64,000 nucleotides of DNA, taken from the NCBI GenBank assembly GCA_943736015.1, contig OX031061.1, positions 55,248,192-55,312,191 of the forward strand, in the 5' to 3' direction. The position numbers and the translations under genes were made by a program. Shown in pieces: positions 1 through 12,848 of the stretch. The notes below the pieces were generated by a model. That model was not told the origin of the DNA, did no database searches, and worked only from the letters and a program-made list of their open reading frames with translations. Positions within the stretch are counted from its first letter, which is position 1. Each line of letters starts with the position of its first letter. The DNA is from Tridacna crocea (lineage: Eukaryota > Mollusca > Bivalvia > Cardiida > Cardiidae).

Positions 1-694
1 TACCGTGACAACAAATCTATTTACGTTGACTACCGTCTCAAAGGTGCCGGTTACGTATACGCGAAAACGCGCAAAATCAACTTTCGGAACATTTCATGGC
101 AGAGGACACCTGTTGCTTAATAGGTCAAATATAGGGAATTTAATTTCTAATATCTGTTTTTCATTTCTGCAATCCTTTTTTACCGTGACAACAAACCCTT
201 TTAGGTTGTGTATTGTCTCGCAGGTGCCACTTACGTGTCCGCAAAAACATGAAAAATCGACTTGCGGAATATTTCATAGCAGACGACAACTGTTGCTTAA
301 GTCAATTAAAGGGATTTTTCTTTTTCTTTTTCTCTCACTAGGGCCATCGATTTGGTTACGGTGACCATCTCACCCATACGTGACTGTTACGTGCCGCGCA
401 TAAAATCGTAAAATCAACTTTGACACTTTCGGAGGCAACTGATACCTGTCGTACAAATCAAAGAAAGGTAAACAGAATTTTTCCCTGTTTTCTTACCAGG
501 GTCACGAAAACATTGAACCAATTTTGACGACCACGCGAGTCAAAAGTCAATTTTATGTTTAATCGCTGCGCAAAAATATGAAATTCAAAAGCAACTTTTT
601 CCGATAAAAAAATCTTGTTCTCGTTTGAAGAATTTAGAAGAAGGCCATAAAGACACAATAAGATGTAAGAATAACTAAAAATCGATTGCTTCTT

Positions 695-826
695 TGACAG
701 GGTAGAAAACATTGTGGGAAAAGGAGAAAATGCTGGTAACCTGCATTGTCTCCTTTCCTCAGATTATTTTCAAAAGCCTTCTCTTTCAGGGGTGTTAAAA
801 CGTGTCAATGTGTGGTAAAAGATTAA
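695..826 (-). repeat. Hairpin-MITE relic fixed inside each satellite unit
   Basis: GGGTAGAAAACATTGTGGG, a decayed hairpin centre and an end reading GTGTGGTAAAAGATTAA match the TTAA-MITE family of 23-64 kb in minus orientation; the distal half is not recognisable. The same relic lies at about 2534-2665, 4380-4511, 6220-6350, 8050-8180, 9880-10010, 11710-11840 and 13540-13670. It therefore inserted before the array was amplified. Confidence 0.8.
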
Positions 827-857
827 TAAGAATAAACAGATATCCCCACCCCCCATC

Positions 858-1049
858 AGCCAATCAAATCTCTTCCCTGTCTGAAATTATCCAATCAGAG
901 AAGCTTTAAGGAAATCGGCATGGATACCAACAGCCAATCAGAGAAGACTTTAAGAAATTCAACAGCCAATCAGAGAGCTTCAAAATGGCTCCAAAATGGT
1001 GCCCAAATTCATCGATAAGAAACAGTGAAAGAAACGGCATAAAAGTGGA
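858..1049. promoter_or_regulatory. CCAAT-box cluster with a TATA-like word, repeated in every unit
   Basis: Four CCAAT pentamers start at 860, 891, 934 and 966, most followed by CAGAGA, and ATAAAAG lies downstream near 1040. The cluster recurs at about 2698, 4544, 6382, 8212, 10042, 11872 and 13702. Multiple spaced CCAAT boxes are the usual context for NF-Y binding. Promoter activity is inferred; no transcript is visible. Confidence 0.35.
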
Positions 1050-1840
1050 TTTAAAGTCTTCTTTAAAGGCTGCTGTGCAGTCCTTGGCAAACTGCCAGGC
1101 CTGCACCATCCACACATGCCAGATTTCACTGAAAATGGGCAACCATTTAAGAAAATAGGGGCGTAGAAGACCATGTTTTGGTCTTTTCAAGCCCCTTTCA
1201 AGCTTTCAAGAGTTACTTCCCTTAAACCCTCAATGCACTCGGCCCCCGCCCACCTCCCCAGCCCTTAAATGGTTTCGCTTTTCTAACTCAGCCCACAATA
1301 AATGCTGCACATTGAAACTTTCCATAAACCAAAGTGATCAATGTACAGTGTAAAAAAAAAATGCCCAGAAATTAATGCGACAAGTGGCTAAAAAAAGACT
1401 GAAAACTCTTTCAGTTGCTTCCTATTGCATATATCAAACAAGGGCAACTGAAGTGTAATTTTTCTGGTCTCTTCAAACCGCAACAAGAAACCCAGTTACG
1501 TTGACTATGTGCCAGTTACGCTCATGCGAAAACCCCAGAAATTAATGCGACAAGTGGCTTAAGAAAGACTGAAAACTCTCAGTTGCTTCCTATTGCATAT
1601 ATCAAAAAAAGGCAACTGAAGTGTAATTTTTCCAATCTCTTCAAACTGCAACAAGAAACCCAGTTATGTTGACTACGGTCACACACGTGCCAGTTACGCT
1701 CATGCGAAAACCCCAGAAAATAATGCGACAGGTGGCTAAAAAAAGACTGAAGGCTGTTTCAGTAGCATCTGCTTCTTATTGCATAAATCAAACAAAAGGA
1801 ATTAATTTTCAATGTATATTTTTTTCTCTAATCCCTTTAT

Positions 1841-3686
1841 ACCGTGACGACAAATCTATTTACGTTGACTACCGTCTCAAAGGTGCCGGTTACGTATACG
1901 CGAAAACGCGCAAAATCAACTTTCGGAACATTTCATGGCAGAGGACACCTGTTGCTTAATAGGTCAAATATAGGGAATTTAATTTCTAATATCTGTTTTT
2001 CATTTCTGCAATCCTTTTTTACCGTGACAACAAACCCTTTTAGGTTGTGTATTGTCTCGCAGGTGCCACTTACGTGTCCGCAAAAACATGAAAAATGGAC
2101 TTGCGGAATATTTCATAGCAGACAACAACTGTTGCTTAAGTCAATTAAAGGGATTTTTCTTTTTCTTTTTCTCTCACTAGGGCCATCGATTTGGTTACGG
2201 TGACCATCTCACCCATACGTGACTGTTACGTGCCGCGCATAAAATTGTAAAATCAACTTTGACACTTTCGGAGGCAACTGATACCTGTCGTACAAATCAA
2301 AGAAAGGTAAACAGAATTTTTCCCTGTTTTCTTACCAGGGTCACGAAAACATTGAACCAATTTTGACGACCACGCGAGTCAAAAGTCAATTTTATGTTTA
2401 ATCGCTGCGCAAAAATATGAAATTCAAAAGCAACTTTTTCTGATAAAAAAATCTTGTTGTCATTTGAAGAATTTAGAAGAAGGCCATAAAGACACAATAA
2501 GATGTAAGAATAACTAAAAATCAATTGCTTCTTTGACAGGGTAGAAAACATTGTGGGAAAAGGAGAAAATGCTGGTAACCTGCATTGTCTCCTTTCCTCA
2601 GATTATTTTCAAAAGCCTTCTCTTTCAGGGGTGTTAAAACGTGTCAATGTGTGGTAAAAGGTTAATAAGAATAAACAGATATCCCCACCCCCCCATCAGC
2701 CAATCAAATCTCTTCCCTGTCTGAAATTATCCAATCAGAGAAGCTTTAAGGAAATCGGCATGGATACCAACAGCCAATCAGAGAAGACTTTAAGAAATTC
2801 AACAGCCAATCAGAGAGCTTCAAATGGCTCCAAAATGGTGCCCAAATTCATCGATAAGAAACAGTGAAAGAAACTGCATAAAAGTCGATTTAAAGTCTTC
2901 TTTAAAGGCTGCTGTGCAGTCCTTGGCAAACTGCCAGGCCTGCACCATCCACACATGCCAGGTTTCACTGAAAATGGGCGACCATTTAAGAAAATAGGGG
3001 CGTAGAAGACCATGTTTTGGTCTTTTCAAGCCCCTTTCAAGCTTTCAAGAGTTACTTCCCTTAAACCCTCAATGCACTCGGCCCCCGCCCCCCTCCCCCT
3101 CCCCAGCCCTTAAGTGGTTTCGCTTTTCTAACTCAGCCCACAATAAATGCTGCACATTGAAACTTTCCATAAACCAAAGTGATCAATGTACAGTGTAAAA
3201 AAAAAATTGCCCAGAAATTAATGCGACAAGTGGCTAAAAAAAGACTGTAAACTCTTTCAGTTGCTTCCTATTGCATATATCAAACAAGGGCAACTGAAGT
3301 GTAATTTTTCTAATCTCTTCAAACCGCAACAAGAAACCCAGTTACGTTGACTATGTGCCAGTTACGCTCATGCGAAAACCCCAGAAATTAATGCGACAAG
3401 TGGCTAAAAAAAGACTGAAAACTCTCAGTTGCTTCCTATTGCATATATCAAAAAAAGGCAACTGAAGTGTAATTTTTCCAATCTCTTCAAACTGCAACAA
3501 GAAACCCAGTTACGTAGACTACGGTCACACACGTGCCAGTTACGCTCATGCGAAAACCCCAGAAAATAATGCGACAGGTGGCTAAAAACAGACTGAAGGC
3601 TGTTTCAGTAGCATCTGCTTCTTATTGCATAAATCAAACAAAAGGAATTAATTTTCAATGTATATTTTTTTCTCTAATCCCTTTAT
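1841..3686. repeat. Satellite higher-order unit 2
   Basis: 1846-bp unit, the longest. It has an expanded C-rich tract near 3085-3105 and lacks one A at about 2823 compared with its neighbours. Confidence 0.9.
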
Positions 3687-5528
3687 ACCGTGACAACAAA
3701 TCTATTTACGTTGACTACCGTCTCAAAGGTGCCGGTTACGTATACGCGAAAACGCGCAAAATCAACTTTCGGAACATTTCATGGCAGAGGACACCTGTTG
3801 CTTAATAGGTCAAATATAGGGAATTTAATTTCTAATATCTGTTTTTCATTTCTGCAATCCTTTTTTACCGTGACAACAAACCCTTTTAGGTTGTGTATTG
3901 TCTCGCAGGTGCCACTTACGTGTCCGCAAAAACATGAAAAATCGACTTGCAGAATATTTCATAGCAGACGACAACTGTTGCTTAAGTCAATTAAAGGGAT
4001 TTTTCTTTTTCTTTTTCTCTCACTAGGGCCATCGATTTGGTTACGGTGACCATCTCACCCATACGTGACTGTTACGTGCCGCGCATAAAATCGTAAAATC
4101 AACTTTGACACTTTCGGAGGCAACTGATACCTGTCGTACAAATCAAAGAAAGGTAAACAGAATTTTTCCCTGTTTTCTTACCAGGGTCACGAAAACATTG
4201 AACCAATTTTGACGACCACGCGAGTCAAAAGTCAATTTTATGTTTAATCGCTGCGCAAAAATATGAAATTCAAAAGCAACTTTTTCTGATAAAAAAATCT
4301 TGTTGTCATTTGAAGAATTTAGAAGAAGGCCATAAAGACACAATAAGATGTAAGAATAACTAAAAATCAATTGCTTCTTTGACAGGGTAGAAAACATTGT
4401 GGGAAAAGGAGAAAATGCTGGTAACCTGCATTGTCTCCTTTCCTCAGATTATTTTCAAAAGCCTTCTCTTTCAGGGGTGTTAAAACGTGTCAATGTGTGG
4501 TAAAAGGTTAATAAGAATAAACAGATATCCCCACCCCCCCATCAGCCAATCAAATCTCTTCCCTGTCTGAAATTATCCAATCAGAGAAGCTTTAAGGAAA
4601 TCGGCATGGATACCAACAGCCAATCAGAGAAGACTTTAAGAAATTCAACAGCCAATCAGAGAGCTTCAAAATGGCTCCAAAATGGTGCCCAAATTCATCG
4701 ATTAGAAACAGTGAAAGAAACGGCATAAAAGTGGATTGAAAGTCTTCTTTAAAGGCTGCTGTGCAGTCCTTGGCAAACTGCCAGGCCTGCACCATCCACA
4801 CATGCCAGATTTCACTGAAAATGGGCAACCATTTAAGAAAATAGGGGCGTAGAAGACCATGTTTTGGTCTTTTCAAGCCCCTTTCAAGCTTTCAAGAGTT
4901 ACTCCCCTTAAACCCTCAATGCACTCGGCCCCCGCCCCCCTCCCCAGCCCTTAAATGGTTTCGCTTTTCTAACTCAGCCCACAATAAATGCTGCACATTG
5001 AAACTTTCCATAAACCAAAGTGATCAATGTACAGTGTAAAAAAAAAAAATGCCCAGAAATTAATGCGACAAGTGGCTAAAAAAAGACTGAAAACTCTTTC
5101 AGTTGCTTCCTATTGCATATATCAAACAAGGGCAACTGAAGTGTAATTTTTCTAATCTCTTCAAACCGCAACAAGAAACCCAGTTACGTTGACTATGTGC
5201 CAGTTACGCTCATGCGAAAACCCCAGAAATTAATGCGACAAGTGGCTAAAAAAAGACTGAAAACTCTCAGTTGCTTCCTATTGCATATATCAAAAAAAGG
5301 CAACTGAAGTGTAATTTTTCCAATCTCTTCAAACTGCAACAAGAAACCCAGTTATGTTGACTACGGTCACACACGTGCCAGTTACACTCATGCGAAAACC
5401 CCAGAAAATAATGCGACAGGTGGCTAAAAAAAGACTGAAGGCTGTTTCAGTAGCATCTGCTTCTTATTGCATAAATCAAACAAAAGGAATTAATTTTCAA
5501 TGTATATTTTTTTCTCTAATCCCTTTAT
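3687..5528. repeat. Satellite higher-order unit 3
   Basis: 1842-bp unit. It shares the TTGTTGTCATTTG variant with unit 2 and has a longer A-run at 5037-5049. Confidence 0.9.
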
Positions 5529-7358
5529 ACCGTGACGACAAATCTATTTACGTTGACTACCGTCTCAAAGGTGCCGGTTACGTATACGCGAAAACGCGCA
5601 AAATCAACTTTCGGAACATTTCATGGCAGAGGACACCTGTTGCTTAATAGGTCAAATATAGGGAATTTAATTTCTAATATCTGTTTTTCATTTCTGCAAT
5701 CCTTTTTTACCGTGACAACAAACCCTTTTAGGTTGTGTATTGTCTCGCAGGTGCCACTTACGTGTCCGCAAAAACATGAAAAATCGACTTGCGGAATATT
5801 TCATAGCAGACGACAACTGTTGCTTAAGTCAATTAAAGGGATTTTTCTTTTTCTTTTTCTCTCACTAGGGCCATCGATTTGGTAACAGTGACCATCTCAC
5901 CCATACGTGACTGTTACGTGCCGCGCATAAAATTGTAAAATCAACTTTGACACTTTCGGAGGCAACTGATACCTGTCGTACAAATCAAAGAAAGGTAAAC
6001 AGAATTTTTCCCTGTTTTCTTACCAGGGTCACGAAAACATTGAACCAATTTTGACGACCACGCGAGTCAAAAGTCAATTTTATGTTTAATCGCTGCGCAA
6101 AAATATGAAATTCAAAAGCAACTTTTTCCGATAAAAAAATCTTGTCGCTTGAAGAATTTAGAAGAAGGCCATAAAGACACAATAAGATGTAAGAATAACT
6201 AAAAATCAATTGCTTCTTTGACAGGGTGGAAAACATTGTGGGAAAAGGAGAAAATGCTGGTAACCTGCATTGTCTCTTTTCCTCAGATTATTTTCAAAAG
6301 CCTTCTCTTTCAGGGGTGTTAAAACGTGTCAATATGTGGTAAAAGGTTAATAAGAATAAACAGATATCCCCACCCCCCATCAGCCAATCAAATCTCTTCC
6401 CTGTCTGAAATTATCCAATCAGAGAGGCTTTAAGGAAATCGGAATGGATACCAACAGCCAATCAGAGAAGACTTTAAGAAATTCAACAGCCAATCAGAGA
6501 GCTTCAAAATGGCTCCAAAATGGTGCCCAAATTCATCGATAAAAAACAGAGAAAGAAACGGCATAAAAGTGGATTTAAAGTCTTCTTTAAAGGCTGCTGT
6601 GCAGTCCTTGGCAAACTGCCAGGCCTGCACCATCCACACATGCCAGATTTCACTGAAAATGGGCAACCATTTAAGAAAATAGGGGCGTAGAAGACCATGT
6701 TTTGGTCTTTTCAAGCCCCTTTCAAGCTTTCAAGAGTTACTTTCCTTAAACCCTCAATGCACTCGGCCCCCGACCCCCTCCCCAGCCCTTAACTGGTTTC
6801 GCTTTTCTAACTCAGCCCACAATAAATGCTGCACATTGAAACTTTCCATAAACCAAAGTGATCAATGTACAGTGTAAAAAAAGAAATGCCGAGAAATTAA
6901 TGTGGCTAAAAATAGACTGAAAACTGTTTCAGTTGCTTCCTATTGCATATATCAAACAGAGGCAACTGAAGTGTAATTTTTCTAATCTCTTCAAACCGCA
7001 ACAAGAAACCCAGTTACGTTGACTATGTGCCAGTTACGCTCATGCGAAAACCCCAGAAATTAATGCGACAAGTGGCTAAAAAAAGACTGAAAACTCTCAG
7101 TTGCTTCCTATTGCATATATCAAAAAAAGGCAACTGAAGTGTAATTTTTCCAATCTCTTCAAACTGCAACAAGAAACCCAGTTATGTTGACTACGGTCAC
7201 ACACGTGCCAGTTACGCTCATGCGAAAACCCCAGAAAATAATGCGACAGGTGGCTAAAAAAAGACTGAAGGCTGTTTCAGTAGCATCTGCTTCTTATTGC
7301 ATAAGTCAAACAAAAGGAATTAATTTTCAATGTATATTTTTTTCTCTAATCCCTTTAT
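5529..7358. repeat. Satellite higher-order unit 4
   Basis: First of the 1830-bp units. It shares deletions (TTGTCGCTTGAAG near 6143, shortened sub-monomer near 6895) with units 5-8 but keeps GGGATTTTTC near 5839, so it is a transitional type. Confidence 0.9.
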
Positions 7359-9188
7359 ACCGTGACGACAAATCTATTTACGTTGACTACCGTCTCAAAG
7401 GTGCCGGTTACGTATACGCGAAAACGCGCAAAATCAACTTTCGGAACATTTCATGGCAGAGGACACCTGTTGCTTAATAGGTCAAATATAGGGAATTTAA
7501 TTTCTAATATCTGTTTTTCATTTCTGCAATCCTTTTTTACCGTGACAACAAACCCTTTTAGGTTGTGTATTGTCTCGCAGGTGCCACTTACGTGTCCGCA
7601 AAAACATGAAAAATCGACTTGCGGAATATTTCATAGCAGACGACAACTGTTGCTTAAGTCAATTAAAGGGATCTTTCTTTTTCTTTTTCTCTCACTAGGG
7701 CCATCGATTTGGTTACAGTGACCATCTCACCCATACGTGACTGTTACGTGCCGCGCATAAAATTGTAAAATCAACTTTGACACTTTCGGAGGCAACTGAT
7801 ACCTGTCGTACAAATCAAAGAAAGGTAAACAGAATTTTTCCCTGTTTTCTTACCAGGGTCACGAAAACATTGAACCAATTTTGACGACCACGCGAGTCAA
7901 AAGTCAATTTTATGTTTAATCGCTGCGCAAAAATATGAAATTCAAAAGCAACTTTTTCCGATAAAAAAATCTTGTCGCTTGAAGAATTTAGAAGAAGGCC
8001 ATAAAGACACAATAAGATGTAAGAATAACTAAAAATCAATTGCTTCTTTGACAGGGTGGAAAACATTGTGGGAAAAGGAGAAAATGCTGGTAACCTGCAT
8101 TGTCTCTTTTCCTCAGATTATTTTCAAAAGCCTTCTCTTTCAGGGGTGTTAAAACGTGTCAATATGTGGTAAAAGGTTAATAAGAATAAACAGATATCCC
8201 CACCCCCCATCAGCCAATCAAATCTCTTCCCTGTCTGAAATTATCCAATCAGAGAGGCTTTAAGGAAATCGGAATGGATACCAACAGCCAATCAGAGAAG
8301 ACTTTAAGAAATTCAACAGCCAATCAGAGAGCTTCAAAATGGCTCCAAAATGGTGCCCAAATTCATCGATAAAAAACAGAGAAAGAAACGGCATAAAAGT
8401 GGATTTAAAGTCTTCTTTAAAGGCTGCTGTGCAGTCCTTGGCAAACTGCCAGGCCTGCACCATCCACACATGCCAGATTTCACTGAAAATGGGCAACCAT
8501 TTAAGAAAATAGGGGCGTAGAAGACCATGTTTTGGTCTTTTCAAGCCCCTTTCAAGCTTTCAAGAGTTACTTTCCTTAAACCCTCAATGCACTCGGCCCC
8601 CGACCCCCTCCCCAGCCCTTAACTGGTTTCGCTTTTCTAACTCAGCCCACAATAAATGCTGCACATTGAAACTTTCCATAAACCAAAGTGATCAATGTAC
8701 AGTGTAAAAAAAGAAATGCCGAGAAATTAATGTGGCTAAAAATAGACTGAAAACTGTTTCAGTTGCTTCCTATTGCATATATCAAACAGAGGCAACTGAA
8801 GTGTAATTTTTCTAATCTCTTCAAACCGCAACAAGAAACCCAGTTACGTTGACTATGTGCCAGTTACGCTCATGCGAAAACCCCAGAAATTAATGCGACA
8901 AGTGGCTAAAAAAAGACTGAAAACTCTCAGTTGCTTCCTATTGCATATATCAAAAAAAGGCAACTGAAGTGTAATTTTTCCAATCTCTTCAAACTGCAAC
9001 AAGAAACCCAGTTATGTTGACTACGGTCACACACGTGCCAGTTACGCTCATGCGAAAACCCCAGAAAATAATGCGACAGGTGGCTAAAAAAAGACTGAAG
9101 GCTGTTTCAGTAGCATCTGCTTCTTATTGCATAAGTCAAACAAAAGGAATTAATTTTCAATGTATATTTTTTTCTCTAATCCCTTTAT
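7359..9188. repeat. Satellite higher-order unit 5
   Basis: 1830 bp, nearly identical by eye to units 6 and 7. G at 8721 corresponds to C at 10551 in unit 6. Confidence 0.9.
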
Positions 9189-11018
9189 ACCGTGACGACA
9201 AATCTATTTACGTTGACTACCGTCTCAAAGGTGCCGGTTACGTATACGCGAAAACGCGCAAAATCAACTTTCGGAACATTTCATGGCAGAGGACACCTGT
9301 TGCTTAATAGGTCAAATATAGGGAATTTAATTTCTAATATCTGTTTTTCATTTCTGCAATCCTTTTTTACCGTGACAACAAACCCTTTTAGGTTGTGTAT
9401 TGTCTCGCAGGTGCCACTTACGTGTCCGCAAAAACATGAAAAATCGACTTGCGGAATATTTCATAGCAGACGACAACTGTTGCTTAAGTCAATTAAAGGG
9501 ATCTTTCTTTTTCTTTTTCTCTCACTAGGGCCATCGATTTGGTTACAGTGACCATCTCACCCATACGTGACTGTTACGTGCCGCGCATAAAATTGTAAAA
9601 TCAACTTTGACACTTTCGGAGGCAACTGATACCTGTCGTACAAATCAAAGAAAGGTAAACAGAATTTTTCCCTGTTTTCTTACCAGGGTCACGAAAACAT
9701 TGAACCAATTTTGACGACCACGCGAGTCAAAAGTCAATTTTATGTTTAATCGCTGCGCAAAAATATGAAATTCAAAAGCAACTTTTTCCGATAAAAAAAT
9801 CTTGTCGCTTGAAGAATTTAGAAGAAGGCCATAAAGACACAATAAGATGTAAGAATAACTAAAAATCAATTGCTTCTTTGACAGGGTGGAAAACATTGTG
9901 GGAAAAGGAGAAAATGCTGGTAACCTGCATTGTCTCTTTTCCTCAGATTATTTTCAAAAGCCTTCTCTTTCAGGGGTGTTAAAACGTGTCAATATGTGGT
10001 AAAAGGTTAATAAGAATAAACAGATATCCCCACCCCCCATCAGCCAATCAAATCTCTTCCCTGTCTGAAATTATCCAATCAGAGAGGCTTTAAGGAAATC
10101 GGAATGGATACCAACAGCCAATCAGAGAAGACTTTAAGAAATTCAACAGCCAATCAGAGAGCTTCAAAATGGCTCCAAAATGGTGCCCAAATTCATCGAT
10201 AAAAAACAGAGAAAGAAACGGCATAAAAGTGGATTTAAAGTCTTCTTTAAAGGCTGCTGTGCAGTCCTTGGCAAACTGCCAGGCCTGCACCATCCACACA
10301 TGCCAGATTTCACTGAAAATGGGCAACCATTTAAGAAAATAGGGGCGTAGAAGACCATGTTTTGGTCTTTTCAAGCCCCTTTCAAGCTTTCAAGAGTTAC
10401 TTTCCTTAAACCCTCAATGCACTCGGCCCCCGACCCCCTCCCCAGCCCTTAACTGGTTTCGCTTTTCTAACTCAGCCCACAATAAATGCTGCACATTGAA
10501 ACTTTCCATAAACCAAAGTGATCAATGTACAGTGTAAAAAAAGAAATGCCCAGAAATTAATGTGGCTAAAAATAGACTGAAAACTGTTTCAGTTGCTTCC
10601 TATTGCATATATCAAACAGAGGCAACTGAAGTGTAATTTTTCTAATCTCTTCAAACCGCAACAAGAAACCCAGTTACGTTGACTATGTGCCAGTTACGCT
10701 CATGCGAAAACCCCAGAAATTAATGCGACAAGTGGCTAAAAAAAGACTGAAAACTCTCAGTTGCTTCCTATTGCATATATCAAAAAAAGGCAACTGAAGT
10801 GTAATTTTTCCAATCTCTTCAAACTGCAACAAGAAACCCAGTTATGTTGACTACGGTCACACACGTGCCAGTTACGCTCATGCGAAAACCCCAGAAAATA
10901 ATGCGACAGGTGGCTAAAAAAAGACTGAAGGCTGTTTCAGTAGCATCTGCTTCTTATTGCATAAGTCAAACAAAAGGAATTAATTTTCAATGTATATTTT
11001 TTTCTCTAATCCCTTTAT
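9189..11018. repeat. Satellite higher-order unit 6
   Basis: 1830 bp, nearly identical by eye to units 5 and 7, which suggests very recent amplification or homogenisation. Confidence 0.9.
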
Positions 11019-12848
11019 ACCGTGACGACAAATCTATTTACGTTGACTACCGTCTCAAAGGTGCCGGTTACGTATACGCGAAAACGCGCAAAATCAACTT
11101 TCGGAACATTTCATGGCAGAGGACACCTGTTGCTTAATAGGTCAAATATAGGGAATTTAATTTCTAATATCTGTTTTTCATTTCTGCAATCCTTTTTTAC
11201 CGTGACAACAAACCCTTTTAGGTTGTGTATTGTCTCGCAGGTGCCACTTACGTGTCCGCAAAAACATGAAAAATCGACTTGCGGAATATTTCATAGCAGA
11301 CGACAACTGTTGCTTAAGTCAATTAAAGGGATCTTTCTTTTTCTTTTTCTCTCACTAGGGCCATCGATTTGGTTACAGTGACCATCTCACCCATACGTGA
11401 CTGTTACGTGCCGCGCATAAAATTGTAAAATCAACTTTGACACTTTCGGAGGCAACTGATACCTGTCGTACAAATCAAAGAAAGGTAAACAGAATTTTTC
11501 CCTGTTTTCTTACCAGGGTCACGAAAACATTGAACCAATTTTGACGACCACGCGAGTCAAAAGTCAATTTTATGTTTAATCGCTGCGCAAAAATATGAAA
11601 TTCAAAAGCAACTTTTTCCGATAAAAAAATCTTGTCGCTTGAAGAATTTAGAAGAAGGCCATAAAGACACAATAAGATGTAAGAATAACTAAAAATCAAT
11701 TGCTTCTTTGACAGGGTGGAAAACATTGTGGGAAAAGGAGAAAATGCTGGTAACCTGCATTGTCTCTTTTCCTCAGATTATTTTCAAAAGCCTTCTCTTT
11801 CAGGGGTGTTAAAACGTGTCAATATGTGGTAAAAGGTTAATAAGAATAAACAGATATCCCCACCCCCCATCAGCCAATCAAATCTCTTCCCTGTCTGAAA
11901 TTATCCAATCAGAGAGGCTTTAAGGAAATCGGAATGGATACCAACAGCCAATCAGAGAAGACTTTAAGAAATTCAACAGCCAATCAGAGAGCTTCAAAAT
12001 GGCTCCAAAATGGTGCCCAAATTCATCGATAAAAAACAGAGAAAGAAACGGCATAAAAGTGGATTTAAAGTCTTCTTTAAAGGCTGCTGTGCAGTCCTTG
12101 GCAAACTGCCAGGCCTGCACCATCCACACATGCCAGATTTCACTGAAAATGGGCAACCATTTAAGAAAATAGGGGCGTAGAAGACCATGTTTTGGTCTTT
12201 TCAAGCCCCTTTCAAGCTTTCAAGAGTTACTTTCCTTAAACCCTCAATGCACTCGGCCCCCGACCCCCTCCCCAGCCCTTAACTGGTTTCGCTTTTCTAA
12301 CTCAGCCCACAATAAATGCTGCACATTGAAACTTTCCATAAACCAAAGTGATCAATGTACAGTGTAAAAAAAGAAATGCCCAGAAATTAATGTGGCTAAA
12401 AATAGACTGAAAACTGTTTCAGTTGCTTCCTATTGCATATATCAAACAGAGGCAACTGAAGTGTAATTTTTCTAATCTCTTCAAACCGCAACAAGAAACC
12501 CAGTTACGTTGACTATGTGCCAGTTACGCTCATGCGAAAACCCCAGAAATTAATGCGACAAGTGGCTAAAAAAAGACTGAAAACTCTCAGTTGCTTCCTA
12601 TTGCATATATCAAAAAAAGGCAACTGAAGTGTAATTTTTCCAATCTCTTCAAACTGCAACAAGAAACCCAGTTATGTTGACTACGGTCACACACGTGCCA
12701 GTTACGCTCATGCGAAAACCCCAGAAAATAATGCGACAGGTGGCTAAAAAAAGACTGAAGGCTGTTTCAGTAGCATCTGCTTCTTATTGCATAAGTCAAA
12801 CAAAAGGAATTAATTTTCAATGTATATTTTTTTCTCTAATCCCTTTAT
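11019..12848. repeat. Satellite higher-order unit 7
   Basis: 1830 bp, nearly identical by eye to unit 6. Confidence 0.9.

Larger units (their letters stand above)
2..1840. repeat. Satellite higher-order unit 1
   Basis: 1839-bp unit. Distinct variants include TTGTTCTCGTTTGAAG near 615 where unit 2 has TTGTTGTCATTTGAAG. It belongs to the diverged upstream part of the array. Confidence 0.9.
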
